From assembly GCF_000829695.1 (NCBI RefSeq), contig NZ_BBNN01000026.1, positions 124,001 to 188,000 on the forward strand: a DNA stretch of 64,000 nt, given 5' to 3'. Under the pieces are notes generated by a model. That model was not told the DNA's origin, made no database searches, and worked only from the letters and a program-made list of their open reading frames with translations. Origin of the DNA: Streptomyces sp. NBRC 110035 (GTDB taxonomy: Bacteria > Actinomycetota > Actinomycetes > Streptomycetales > Streptomycetaceae). The translations under genes and the position numbers were made by a program. Shown piece by piece: positions 1-8,659 of the stretch (positions are counted from its first letter, which is position 1; every line of letters begins with the position of its first letter).

Positions 1-1576
1 TGAACACCGAGGGGTCCGGCGTGCCCTCGAAACCGCCGATGTCGTGGCTCCAGAAACCGAACCCGCTCAGCGACAGCGACAGCCCGCCCCTCAGCGACTC
101 GGCCATCGCCTCGAAGGACGACCAGCAGTCGCCGCCCCAGTGCACCGGGAACTGCTGCCCGCCCGCGGTCGCGGACCGTGCGAAGAGCACGGCCTCACCC
201 TGCCCGCGCTCCTTCTCCAGAAGCTCGAACACCGTCCGGTTGTAGAGCTGGGTGTAGTAGTTGTGCATCCGCTCGGGGTCCGAGCCGTCGTGCCAGAGAA
301 CGTCGGTGGGAATGCGCTCGCCGAAGTCCGTCTTGAAGCAGTCCACTCCCTGGTCGAGCAGGGGCTTCAGCTTCGACTGGAACCAGGCCCGCGCCTCGGG
401 ACTGGTGAAGTCGACCAGCCCCATGCCGGCCTGCCACAGGTCCCACTGCCACACGTCGCCGTCGGCCCGGCGCACCAGGTGCCCGAGGGCGGCGGCCTCG
501 TCGAAGAGCGGCGACTTCTGGGCGATGTACGGGTTGATCCAGGCGCTGATCCGCAGCCCCTTCTCCTTGAGCCGGGCCAGCATGCCGTCCGGGTCGGGGA
601 ACACGTCGGGATCCCACTGGAAGTCGCACCACTGGTACTCACGCATCCAGAAGCAGTCGAAGTGGAACACCGTGAGAGGGATACCGCGTTCGGCCATGCC
701 GTCCACGAACGACGTCACCGTCGCCTCGTCGTACGACGTGGTGAACGAGGTGCTGAGCCACAGGCCGAACGACCAGGCGGGCGGCAGGGCGGGACGGCCG
801 GTGAGGGCCGTGTAACGGGTGAGGACGTCCTTCGGGGTGGGGCCGGCGACGACGTAGTACTCCAGCGACTGGTCCTCGACGCTGAACTGCACCTGGCCGA
901 CCGACTCCGAGCCGACCTCGAAGGACACCGCACCGGGATGGTTGACGAAGACGCCGTAACCGCGGGACGACAGGTAGAACGGGATATTTTTGTAGGACTG
1001 CTCACTGCTCGTGCCGCCGTCGGCCTGCCACACGTCGACCGTCTGGCCGTTCTTGACGAACGGGGTGAAGCGCTCGCCGAGGCCGTAGACCTGCTCCCCG
1101 ACACCCAGTGCCAGCCGGGTCAGCATGTGGTGCCGCTCCCCGTGCCCGGTGGTGACGAAGGCCGTGTTCCTGGCGTCCGCACGGGTCAGCTCGCGCCCGT
1201 CCGCGTCCCGGAAGGCGAGTGCGAAGGGGCCCGACCCGTCGAGGCGGAGCGTCAGCGGACCGCTGGTCAGCTCGGTGACCGGACCGTCCTGGCGTACCGT
1301 CCCGGCGCCGTCGGCGTCGCCGACCAGGGCGAAGTCGGGCCCCGGCCGCCGCTTGCCCGCGTGATGCGTGACGCGGACACCGATGACACCCTCGGCGGGG
1401 GAGAAGCACTCCACCGTGACGAGCGGCGCGTTCAGGGTGTCGCCCCTCCGCGCCACCTTCCGTATGGAGGCGTACGTGGTGAAGCGCTTCGATTCGGGGC
1501 GCACCTCGCGCACCTCGGTGGCGTACGAGATCTGGACGCCGTCGCGGATGCGCCAGAAGCCGTCGGTGAACTTCAT
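1..1576 (-). CDS. Alpha-xylosidase, GH31 (YicI type), partial
   Basis: Glycoside hydrolase family 31 enzyme expected to release alpha-1,6-linked xylose from xyloglucan-type oligosaccharides in the cytoplasm. About 525 residues are visible; the C-terminal beta domains lie beyond the left edge. The nucleophile aspartate lies in CFKTDFGERIP at about residue 416 and the acid/base aspartate in VHWGGDCW at about residue 482, the same numbers as in E. coli YicI, which also supports the chosen start. ATG at 1576 has GAGGAAG just upstream. There is no signal peptide. The gene is divergent from a sugar ABC operon, and a GAAGCGCTTC palindrome lies inside its own 5' coding region. Family assignment is firm; exact substrate is inferred. 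Confidence 0.93.
   Translation of the reverse strand, partial: MKFTDGFWRIRDGVQISYATEVREVRPESKRFTTYASIRKVARRGDTLNAPLVTVECFSPAEGVIGVRVTHHAGKRRPGPDFALVGDADGAGTVRQDGPVTELTSGPLTLRLDGSGPFALAFRDADGRELTRADARNTAFVTTGHGERHHMLTRLALGVGEQVYGLGERFTPFVKNGQTVDVWQADGGTSSEQSYKNIPFYLSSRGYGVFVNHPGAVSFEVGSESVGQVQFSVEDQSLEYYVVAGPTPKDVLTRYTALTGRPALPPAWSFGLWLSTSFTTSYDEATVTSFVDGMAERGIPLTVFHFDCFWMREYQWCDFQWDPDVFPDPDGMLARLKEKGLRISAWINPYIAQKSPLFDEAAALGHLVRRADGDVWQWDLWQAGMGLVDFTSPEARAWFQSKLKPLLDQGVDCFKTDFGERIPTDVLWHDGSDPERMHNYYTQLYNRTVFELLEKERGQGEAVLFARSATAGGQQFPVHWGGDCWSSFEAMAESLRGGLSLSLSGFGFWSHDIGGFEGTPDPSVF
1481..1490. promoter_or_regulatory. GAAGCGCTTC palindrome, intragenic copy
   Basis: A perfect 10-bp palindrome inside the 5' coding part of the alpha-xylosidase gene, about 90 bp into the gene. 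It is identical to the copy at 1797-1806. Palindromes with a central GCGC are typical LacI-family operators in sugar loci. No LacI-type regulator gene lies in the window. Confidence 0.4.
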
Positions 1577-1906
1577 GATCTTCCTCGGAGGGGGAGAGAG
1601 CGATGGCGGGGAAGGAAGCGGTATTTGACCAGGAACTATGACAGGTTCGGGGGTTCCTGTCACGCCCTGGTGCACACGGATCGCCTTGCTGGGGGGCTAG
1701 CGCGACCGGCTTCCGCTGACGTATTAGTAATCAGGCAAAACAAATTGCACCCGACCTCGGAGCCGAGTTTCCCATGAGCGGGACCGCCTAATCGTCGAAG
1801 CGCTTCACCAGTTGCCTCGCCGCCCCGGAATCCCTCTCTGGCCCACTCCTCCCACGAGCCGCCGGGTCGGCCAACGCCGAGCCGGTCCCACCCAAGGGCA
1901 CCCACC
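1577..1906. promoter_or_regulatory. Divergent promoter region of the sugar locus
   Basis: Non-coding stretch of 330 bp between the divergent alpha-xylosidase and binding-protein genes. The part around 1720-1745 is AT-rich for this genome (ATTAGTAATC, CAAAACAAATT), as expected for promoter DNA. It carries the 1797-1806 palindrome. I could not place -35/-10 boxes with confidence. Confidence 0.5.
1797..1806. promoter_or_regulatory. Putative LacI-family operator GAAGCGCTTC
   Basis: Perfect 10-bp palindrome 100 bp upstream of the solute-binding protein start, in the divergent intergenic region. The same sequence recurs at 1481-1490, so two copies lie 316 bp apart across the alpha-xylosidase promoter side, compatible with looping repression. 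Known LacI-type regulators of Streptomyces sugar operons bind similar GCGC-centred palindromes; binding here is inferred. Confidence 0.5.
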
Positions 1907-3181
1907 GTGACAGCACATCCCCCGGTCGCCGCACAGAGCGGGCCCCGCCGCCCGCGCAGAGCCGTCACGTCCCTCGCCGCCGTCGCCGTCCTGGTCACCG
2001 GGGCGGCACTCACCGGCTGCGCACAGCAACGGGACAGCGACGTGTACACCGTGATGAACTCCTCGACCGACGAGTCCTACCACCGCTGGGACGCCGAGGC
2101 GATGGCCCGCTGCGGCAAGCAGCTCGGCATCCGCATCGAGCAGCAGAGCGTTCCCGCCGCGCAGGTGATGACGAAGGCGCTGCGCATGGCCTCGTCGAAG
2201 TCGCTGCCGGACATCGTGCAGTTCGACGCCTCCGAGATGCCGACCTTCGCCGAGGCGGGCGGACTCGTCGACCTGCGCACCCTCGGCCTCGAAACCGACG
2301 AGATCCCCGAGGGCATCGTCGAGTTCGGCTCCTACCGGGGCACGTACTACGGCGCGGCCCGCTCCGTGAACACCCTGGCCCTCTTCTACAACAAGGACAT
2401 CCTGGACCGGGCCGGCATCGAGGTACCCACCACCTGGGACGAACTGCGCGACACGGCCGAACAGCTCACCGAGGGCAGGCGCTACGGCCTGGCGCTCAGC
2501 GCGGGCGGCGCCGAGGACGGCGTCTTCCAGTTCACCCCGTTCATGTGGTCCAACGGAGGCGACGAGACCGAGCTGGACAGCCCGCAGGTCGTCGAGGCAC
2601 TCGACTACTGGAAGGCGCTGCTCCAGGACGGTTCGCTGTCCAGGTCCACCGTCAACTGGACCCAGGCCGACGTCAACGACCAGTTCATGGCCGGCAACGC
2701 CGCCATGATGATCAACGGTCCATGGCAGGTCGAGACCCTCAACACCGACGAGTCCCTCGACTGGGGCATCGCCCAGATCCCCGTTCCGCAGGCCGGCGAC
2801 GCCTCGGTGGGACCGCTCGGCGGCGCGGTGCTCACCGTGCCGAAAACCGGTGACGAGGACCGCGAGAGGACGGCCGGCCGCATCGTCGCCTGCCTCGCCG
2901 GTGAGAAGGAACAGCTCACCTACGCCCTGAACAGCTGGATGGTCCCGGCCAACGAGAAGGCCGCCGCCGTCTGGCGTGAACGCGTGCCCGAACTCGACGC
3001 ACTGGCCGACCAGGTCGCCGAGGCCCGCTCCCGCACCGGCAAGCTCGGCGCCGGCTGGTCCTCGGCCTCCCTCGCGCTGCAGAGCGCCTTCCAGTCCGCC
3101 CTGACCGGCCAGTCCAGCGAGGCCGCCCTGAAGCGCGCCCAGCAGCGCGCCACGAGCGGGAACCGAGGTACGCGCCCATGA
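1907..3181 (+). CDS. Sugar ABC transporter solute-binding lipoprotein
   Basis: Family 1 extracellular solute-binding protein that captures an oligosaccharide at the outer face of the membrane and hands it to the two permeases downstream. 424 residues from a GTG start. Residues 1-38 form a lipoprotein signal: a basic stretch (RRPRRAVTS), a hydrophobic core and the lipobox LTGC, so Cys would be lipidated. The body shows typical family features such as ALFYNKDILDRAG and PTTWDELRDTAEQL. The stop overlaps the next start by 4 bp (ATGA). No ATPase gene is present; in Streptomyces such systems usually share MsiK, which is established for related loci and inferred here. Confidence 0.93.
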   Translation: MTAHPPVAAQSGPRRPRRAVTSLAAVAVLVTGAALTGCAQQRDSDVYTVMNSSTDESYHRWDAEAMARCGKQLGIRIEQQSVPAAQVMTKALRMASSKSLPDIVQFDASEMPTFAEAGGLVDLRTLGLETDEIPEGIVEFGSYRGTYYGAARSVNTLALFYNKDILDRAGIEVPTTWDELRDTAEQLTEGRRYGLALSAGGAEDGVFQFTPFMWSNGGDETELDSPQVVEALDYWKALLQDGSLSRSTVNWTQADVNDQFMAGNAAMMINGPWQVETLNTDESLDWGIAQIPVPQAGDASVGPLGGAVLTVPKTGDEDRERTAGRIVACLAGEKEQLTYALNSWMVPANEKAAAVWRERVPELDALADQVAEARSRTGKLGAGWSSASLALQSAFQSALTGQSSEAALKRAQQRATSGNRGTRP

Positions 3182-4128
3182 CCACGTCCACCGTCACCGC
3201 CGCGGCCCCGGCGAAGGCGCCCGGGAAGGCCGCCCCGGACCCGGCCCGGCTGCGCCGCCGGCGCCGGCTCGCCCAGTGGGGCTTCATCGCCCCCGCCGTC
3301 GTCTTCATGCTGCTCTTCTTCGGCTACCCGCTCGTCCGCAACGTCGTGATGAGCTTCCAGCACTACACGCCGAAGACGTTCTTCACCTCGGAGGCGCCCT
3401 TCAACGGCACCGACAACTGGTCGGCCGTCCTCCAGGACGCCCTCTTCGGCAAGGCCCTGTGGCACACCCTCGTCTTCACCGCCGGCTCCCTGCTCGGCCA
3501 GTTCTGCATCGGGCTCGCACTCGCCGTCTTCTTCAGCCGCAGGTTCCCCCTGAACGGCGTCCTGCGGTCGCTGATCCTGCTGCCCTGGCTGGTTCCCATG
3601 GTGGTGTCCGGCATCGTCTGGCGCCGCATCCTCGACCAGGACACCGGCGTACTCAACACCTTCCTGGGCGCCCTCGGCCTCGCCGGCGACACCCCGTGGC
3701 TGACCAGCCCCGACATGGCCCTGCTGTCGGTGGTCCTGGTCAACATCTGGATCGGTATCCCGTTCAACATGGTCATCCTGTACGGCGGCCTCCAGGAGAT
3801 ACCGAGAGAGCTGTACGAGGCGGCCTCCCTGGACGGTGCCTCGGCCTGGCGCACCTTCCGCTCCGTCACCCTGCCCATGCTCAAGCCGGTGATCACGGTC
3901 GTCCTCGTCCTCGGCTTCATGTCGACAGTGAAGATCCTCGACCTCATCCTCGCCCTCACCGACGGCGGCCCCGCCGACGCCACCCAGACCCTGGGCACGC
4001 TCACCTACCAGAACTCCTTCGTCCAGCTCGACTTCGGAGCGGGCGCGGTCGTCGGCAACGTCCTCATCCTCATCTCCGCGGCGTTCGCCGTGTTCTACCT
4101 GCGGGCCAACCGCACCGACGGGAAGTGA
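3178..4128 (+). CDS. Sugar ABC transporter permease (MalF type)
   Basis: Inner-membrane permease of a carbohydrate uptake ABC transporter (CUT1 family), 316 residues with about six membrane helices after a basic cytoplasmic N-terminus (RLRRRRRLAQWGF). The cytoplasmic EAA loop that docks the ATPase reads YEAASLDGASAWRTFRSVTL near residue 220. It overlaps the binding-protein gene by 4 bp and is followed after 5 bp by the second permease, so the three are translationally coupled. The partner ATPase is not in the window. Confidence 0.94.
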   Translation: MTTSTVTAAAPAKAPGKAAPDPARLRRRRRLAQWGFIAPAVVFMLLFFGYPLVRNVVMSFQHYTPKTFFTSEAPFNGTDNWSAVLQDALFGKALWHTLVFTAGSLLGQFCIGLALAVFFSRRFPLNGVLRSLILLPWLVPMVVSGIVWRRILDQDTGVLNTFLGALGLAGDTPWLTSPDMALLSVVLVNIWIGIPFNMVILYGGLQEIPRELYEAASLDGASAWRTFRSVTLPMLKPVITVVLVLGFMSTVKILDLILALTDGGPADATQTLGTLTYQNSFVQLDFGAGAVVGNVLILISAAFAVFYLRANRTDGK

Positions 4129-4133
4129 CCGAC

Positions 4134-4976
4134 ATGGCCGCTCACACACCCGCCCCCGCCGCACCACGCGTACGGGGACGCCGCCTGGGCTCCACCGTGG
4201 CGGGCCTGCTCGTCCTGGGCGTCATGCTCTTCCCGCTCTACTGGATGCTCAACACGGCACTCCAGCCCGAGTCCGGACTGCTCCAGGTCGCCCCGGTTCC
4301 CGGCAGCCTGGACCTGTCCGGATTCTCGAAGGCCATCAGTGACCAGGGCGGACACCTGCTCACCTCACTGGTGGTCTCCCTGGGCGCCGTCGCCATCTGC
4401 CTCGCCGTCTCCGCCCCCGCCGCCTACGGGCTGGCCCGCTTCGGGCTGCGCGGCACCCGCACCATCGTGTTCGGCACCCTCATCACCCAGATGGTCCCGG
4501 GCATCGTCATCGCCAACGCGCTCTACAGTTCCTACGTCGACCTCGGCCTGGTCAACTCCCACTTCGGGCTCATGCTCGCCGACGCCTCACTCGGCATCCC
4601 CTTCGCCATCGTGCTGATGCGCGCCTTCATGGTGTCCATCCCCGGCGAGGTCGTCGAGGCCGCGCAGATCGACGGCGCCGGACCGGTGCGCACCTTCGTC
4701 CGCGTGGCGCTGCCGATGAGCCGCAACGCCCTGATCACCTCCGGCCTGTTCGCCTTCCTGTTCTCGTGGAGCGACTTCATGTTCGCGCTCACCCTGAACA
4801 CCACCGACGACGTCAAACCGATCACCCTGGGCATCTATCAGTACATCGGCGCCCACGTCGGCGACTGGGGCTCGGTGATGGCCGCGTCCGTGCTCTCCGC
4901 CGTGCCCGCGGCGATCCTGCTCGTCCTCGCCCAGAAGTACATCGCCGCCGGCATCACCGGAGGCTCCGTCAAGTGA
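4134..4976 (+). CDS. Sugar ABC transporter permease (MalG type)
   Basis: Second inner-membrane permease of the CUT1-type importer, 280 residues from ATG 4134, placed 5 bp after the first permease. The EAA loop is VEAAQIDGAGPVRTFVRVAL. An upstream in-frame extension of the reading frame runs antisense-like through the first permease and was discarded; the ATG start gives the normal family length and begins just before the first membrane helix (GSTVAGLLVLGVMLFPLYW). Its stop overlaps the GTG start of the beta-glucosidase gene. Confidence 0.94.
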   Translation: MAAHTPAPAAPRVRGRRLGSTVAGLLVLGVMLFPLYWMLNTALQPESGLLQVAPVPGSLDLSGFSKAISDQGGHLLTSLVVSLGAVAICLAVSAPAAYGLARFGLRGTRTIVFGTLITQMVPGIVIANALYSSYVDLGLVNSHFGLMLADASLGIPFAIVLMRAFMVSIPGEVVEAAQIDGAGPVRTFVRVALPMSRNALITSGLFAFLFSWSDFMFALTLNTTDDVKPITLGIYQYIGAHVGDWGSVMAASVLSAVPAAILLVLAQKYIAAGITGGSVK

Positions 4977-6385
4977 CCACCGCACGAACCGAGGAGATCG
5001 CCCAGCACATGTCCGACTTCCCGAGCTTCCCGCCCGGATTCGTCCTCGGGGCCGCGACCGCGTCCTACCAGATCGAGGGGGCTGTCCGGGAGGACGGCCG
5101 CGGCCCGTCGATCTGGGACACCTACAGCCACACCCCCGGCCTGGTGGAGGGCGGCGACACCGGGGACACCGCCTGCGACCACTACCACCGTTACCCCGAG
5201 GACGTCGCCCTGCTGCGCGACCTCGGCGTCGGCTCCTACCGCTTCTCCGTCGCCTGGCCGCGCGTCGTGCCCGACGGCAGTGGACCGGTGAACCCCAAGG
5301 GCCTGGACTTCTACGAGCGCCTGGTCGACGAACTCCTGGCCGCCGGCATCGAACCAGCCGCCACCCTCTACCACTGGGACCTCCCCCAGGCCCTCGAGGA
5401 CCGGGGCGGCTGGCGCGTGCGCGACACCGCCGAGCGGTTCGCCGAGTACACCGCCGCCGTCGCCGACCGGCTGGGCGACCGCGTACCGCGCTGGATCACC
5501 CTCAACGAACCGTGGTGCAGCGCCTTCCTCGGCTACTCCGTCGGCCGCCACGCACCCGGCGCCCGCGAGGGCCGAGGCGCCCTGGCCGCCGCCCACCATC
5601 TGCTGGTCGCCCACGGACTCGCCGTACAGGCGCTGAGGGCGGCCGGTGTGCGCGAGGCCGGCATCACCCTCAACCTCGACCACCACCTGCCCGCCACCGA
5701 CTCCGCCGCCGACCGGGCCGCCGTCGTCCGCGCCGACACCCTGCACAACCTGGCGTGGACCGACCCCATCCTGGCCGGCCGCTACCCCGGCACCGAACAG
5801 GACACCTGGGGCGAGCTGATCACCGGCCAGGAGTTCCGCCGCGACGGCGACCTGGACCTGATCTCGCAGCCGCTGGACTTCCTCGGCATCAACTACTACC
5901 GTCCCATCACCGTCGCCGACGCCCCGTACCGCGAGAGCGACCCCGCCCGGCGCGTGGCCACCGACAACCGGTACGAGGAGGCACCGACACCCGGTGTCCG
6001 CCACACCGCGATGGGCTGGCCGGTGGTGCCCCGCACCCTCACCGACCTGCTGGTGGACCTCAAGGAGCAGTACGGTGCCGCCCTGCCGCCCGTCCACATC
6101 ACCGAGAACGGCTCCGCCGAGGACGACCGGGTCACCGACGGCGCCGTCCACGACCACGACCGCGTGGCCTATCTGCGTGACCACCTCACCGCCCTGCGCG
6201 CCGCCATCGACCGGGGCGTCGACGTACGCGGCTACTACGTCTGGTCCCTGCTCGACAACTTCGAGTGGGCCTACGGCTACGGCAAGCGCTTCGGCATCGT
6301 CCGCGTCGACTACGACACCCAGCGGCGCATCCCGAAGGACAGCTATCACTGGTACCGGCGGATGATCGCCGCACAGCACCCCTGA
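4973..6385 (+). CDS. Beta-glucosidase, GH1
   Basis: Family 1 glycoside hydrolase of 470 residues, cytoplasmic, expected to cleave the imported beta-linked oligosaccharide to monosaccharides. The acid/base glutamate is in ITLNEPWC (about residue 178) and the nucleophile in HITENG (about residue 377). The family N-terminus FPPGFVLGAATASYQIEGA and the C-terminal YVWSLLDNFEWAYGY are intact. The GTG at 4973 overlaps the preceding stop (GTGA) and has GGAGG 8 bp upstream; an ATG at 5009 is an alternative. With the divergent GH31 alpha-xylosidase, the locus looks suited to xyloglucan or cello-oligosaccharide fragments; substrate is inferred. Confidence 0.94.
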   Translation: MTTARTEEIAQHMSDFPSFPPGFVLGAATASYQIEGAVREDGRGPSIWDTYSHTPGLVEGGDTGDTACDHYHRYPEDVALLRDLGVGSYRFSVAWPRVVPDGSGPVNPKGLDFYERLVDELLAAGIEPAATLYHWDLPQALEDRGGWRVRDTAERFAEYTAAVADRLGDRVPRWITLNEPWCSAFLGYSVGRHAPGAREGRGALAAAHHLLVAHGLAVQALRAAGVREAGITLNLDHHLPATDSAADRAAVVRADTLHNLAWTDPILAGRYPGTEQDTWGELITGQEFRRDGDLDLISQPLDFLGINYYRPITVADAPYRESDPARRVATDNRYEEAPTPGVRHTAMGWPVVPRTLTDLLVDLKEQYGAALPPVHITENGSAEDDRVTDGAVHDHDRVAYLRDHLTALRAAIDRGVDVRGYYVWSLLDNFEWAYGYGKRFGIVRVDYDTQRRIPKDSYHWYRRMIAAQHP

Positions 6386-6407
6386 GCCGCCCCGCACGAC
6401 GGGCACA

Positions 6408-6434
6408 GGGGCCGTCCCGTCAGGCGACGGCCCC
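6408..6434. terminator. Bidirectional terminator hairpin
   Basis: Perfect 9-bp stem (GGGGCCGTC / GACGGCCCC) with a 9-nt loop between the convergent ends of the beta-glucosidase gene and the CBS-BON gene. No T-tract, as is usual for Streptomyces. Confidence 0.7.
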
Positions 6435-6487
6435 TCCCCGGGCTCCCGGCGCCGCGGTCGGTCCGCCCGTGCCCGGCCCTCCGGTGC

Positions 6488-7150
6488 TCAGACCGCCTGC
6501 GCCGGGCCGTCGGCGCCGGCCTCGGGCACCGTACGGAACTCCACGTCGACGACGCCGTCGACATTGCGGCACAGCTCCTCGAGCTCCTCTGCCATCGCCT
6601 GGGACGACAGCTGCCCGATGAGTCGGACGTGACCGTGCGTCACATTCACCTCGACCGCCGAGGGAGCCTCGCCGAGCGCCCGCACCAGCACGTCCTCGAC
6701 GATCTCCGTACGGATCGCCCGGTCCTCGCGCACGAAGACGCGCAGCAGGTCGCTCCTGCTCACCACACCCCTCAGCCGGCCCGCCGCATCGACCACCAGC
6801 AGCCGCTTGATCCCGTGCAGCGCCATCCCCCGGGCGGCGTCCACCACGCTCCAGTCCTCGGCGGCACACAGCGCGGGTGACGTCATCAGTCCGGCGGCGT
6901 CGGTGGCCCACGCCTTCTCAGGCCGGGGCACCCCACCGGACCCACCGGCGTCGCCCTCCTGACGGCCCCACATCTTGTGCAGCAGATCCGCCTCCGACAC
7001 CACACCCACCGGACGGTCCTCGGCGTCGACCACGGGGACGGCGGTGATGTCGTACTCGAGCAGCAGGTGCGCGATCTCCTTGAACGGCGTTCCGCCCTGG
7101 ATACGGACGACGGCGTCACTCATCACATCGCGCACCTTCTGGTGGCTCAT
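6488..7150 (-). CDS. CBS-pair and BON domain protein
   Basis: Cytoplasmic 220-residue protein with two CBS motifs (about residues 8-60 and 90-145; EIAHLLLEYDITAVPVVDAE and HGIKRLLVVDAAGRLRGV) and a C-terminal BON domain (about 150-210; IVEDVLVRALGEAPSAVEV). CBS pairs bind adenosine nucleotides and BON domains often associate with membranes or phospholipids; proteins of this layout in Streptomyces are usually stress-associated. ATG 7150 has AGAGGAA 9 bp upstream and is preferred over an upstream in-frame extension to 7333 that has no domain. Precise role unknown. Confidence 0.88.
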   Translation of the reverse strand: MSHQKVRDVMSDAVVRIQGGTPFKEIAHLLLEYDITAVPVVDAEDRPVGVVSEADLLHKMWGRQEGDAGGSGGVPRPEKAWATDAAGLMTSPALCAAEDWSVVDAARGMALHGIKRLLVVDAAGRLRGVVSRSDLLRVFVREDRAIRTEIVEDVLVRALGEAPSAVEVNVTHGHVRLIGQLSSQAMAEELEELCRNVDGVVDVEFRTVPEAGADGPAQAV

Positions 7151-7393
7151 GGTGGCGGTTCCTCTCTGCTCCTGGCACAGGTCCGACGGACGGACGACCG
7201 CTGTGCGCACGCGGCCGTCACCGACATCATCACCGGTCGGGGGCATCGAACGGGAACAGGAGGATCGCGTTCCGGCCCCGTCGGACTCCCTTTCCCCCCG
7301 AGAGTGCGGGGCAGCAGGGCCCCGGCACGGCATCGGCCCGCGCCCACCCGGACGGAGCCGGACGCAACACGGGCCGATGCCCCGCGCCGTGCC

Positions 7394-7882
7394 TCAGCGG
7401 CCGGCCCACGGTGCGGGCGGCACCTCGCCCCCCTTCTCCGTCACGTACGTGGTGCCGTCGTCCCACTCGGTCGTGACGACGGCCTCGCAGTGGAACCGGT
7501 CCCGCCTGACCCCGATCTCCTCGGAGGCGGAGGGGTGACCGGCGCGGACCACCTGCGGCGCACCGGTGCGGGTCCACACGTCGTCGTCCTGGGGGCGAGT
7601 TCGTAGTACTTCGGTCCCGGGACGGCCACCGCGCAGACGGGCCCGGTCGTCACGCCGGGCGTGCGCTTTTCGCCGCCCGCCTCGCGGACCCGTACCTCGT
7701 CCGAGGCGAGGGCGGCGGCCGTGCTCCAGGTTCCCGTACGCGCTGTCGCCCGTGCTCTGCACGGGGTCCGGCCCGGTGCCGATGAACGGGCCGACGGCGT
7801 CGGACGCGGCGACCTCACGGGCCTGCGCGACGGCACCGGACGCGGGAACCAGCCCCGTCACGGGCGTGCCGAGGGCCATCGG
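7394..7882 (-). pseudogene. Decayed small secreted-protein gene, two frameshifts
   Basis: Three consecutive minus-strand segments have codon bias typical of real genes but lie in different frames. They are a signal-peptide-like start (MALGTPVTGLVPASGAVAQA) followed by ASDAVGPFIGTGPDPVQSTG; then AALASDEVRVREAGGEK to GPKYYELAPRTTT; then GVRRDRFHCEAVVTTEWDDG to the stop at 7394. The switches fall near 7720 and 7570. Read through, this would be a protein of about 165-190 residues that I do not recognise. Start is uncertain. Either two real frameshifts or base-call errors. Confidence 0.5.
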
Positions 7883-8156
7883 GGTGGCCAGGAGTCCGCG
7901 GCGCCCCTGCTCCCACTTGGCGACAACACCGTCCCCATGTGGTTCCGGCGCAGGTCGCGTCCTGCAGTTCAGCGCCTGCGGCTCGCCGGGGGGAAGACCT
8001 CGGGAAGAGCGGACGAATGCCGGGAGAGCCGGGAGGAACGACGAGTGTGCGCGGGGGTGCGGGCACACGTGCCCGGCGGGTACGGCGACCCGGCCCCTGT
8101 AAAGTGCGGTGATCCGGGCCGACGCGGAGCCCGGGTGATATCGGCAGGGGGAGCTC

Positions 8157-8357
8157 ATGGCCAAGGTCACCGTCATGCTCGACGCCGAGCTGGTCGTGGA
8201 AGTCATGGTGCTGGCCGGAGTCGGGTCGCCCCAGGACGCCGTCGAGGTCGTGGTGCGGGACTACATCGCCCGCGGCCACCGCACGGAGACCCGCACCGAA
8301 CGCAAGGACCAGAACCTGCGTGAGGTGGACCTCCGGCCGCAGGAACCGCAGGGCTGA
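8157..8357 (+). CDS. VapB-like (DUF2191-type) small protein, orphan
   Basis: 66-residue protein resembling VapB-family antitoxins: a short beta strand (MAKVTVMLDAELV) and helices ending DAVEVVVRDYIARGH, then a charged tail. Such proteins bind DNA through a ribbon-helix-helix fold and neutralise a PIN-domain RNase encoded just downstream. Here no PIN toxin follows; the next 300 bp are non-coding and lead into an IS110 element. Preceded by GGGGGAGCTC. It may be a solitary regulator or a leftover of a toxin-antitoxin pair. Confidence 0.65.
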   Translation: MAKVTVMLDAELVVEVMVLAGVGSPQDAVEVVVRDYIARGHRTETRTERKDQNLREVDLRPQEPQG

Positions 8358-8659
8358 GCGCGCGGACGGGACCCGGGCCGTCACGGGGTCCGGATGCCCC
8401 GTTATCTTTTTCGCGGTCCTGCAGGAGGGCCGCTGGCCTCCGGGCCCGGCATGACTGTTGCCCCCTGTCGAAGGCATGACCTGGGGGTGGTGTCACCGGG
8501 CCCGGGAGGTGCCGTCGGAGACGCTGATGAGAGGTCCGGCCACCGTCCGGTCCGGCGCAATGCCGGACAGTTTGCGGGCGGCAGGTCTGCATAACGTGGA
8601 TGCGCGCGTACGACACCACCGCCCGAGGCCGGCACCGCCAACTCCCTTGGAGGGGTGCG

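Noticed and set aside
3276..4133. Upstream in-frame extension of the second permease
   Set aside because: Overlaps the first permease completely and is Arg/Pro-rich; ATG 4134 gives the family length.
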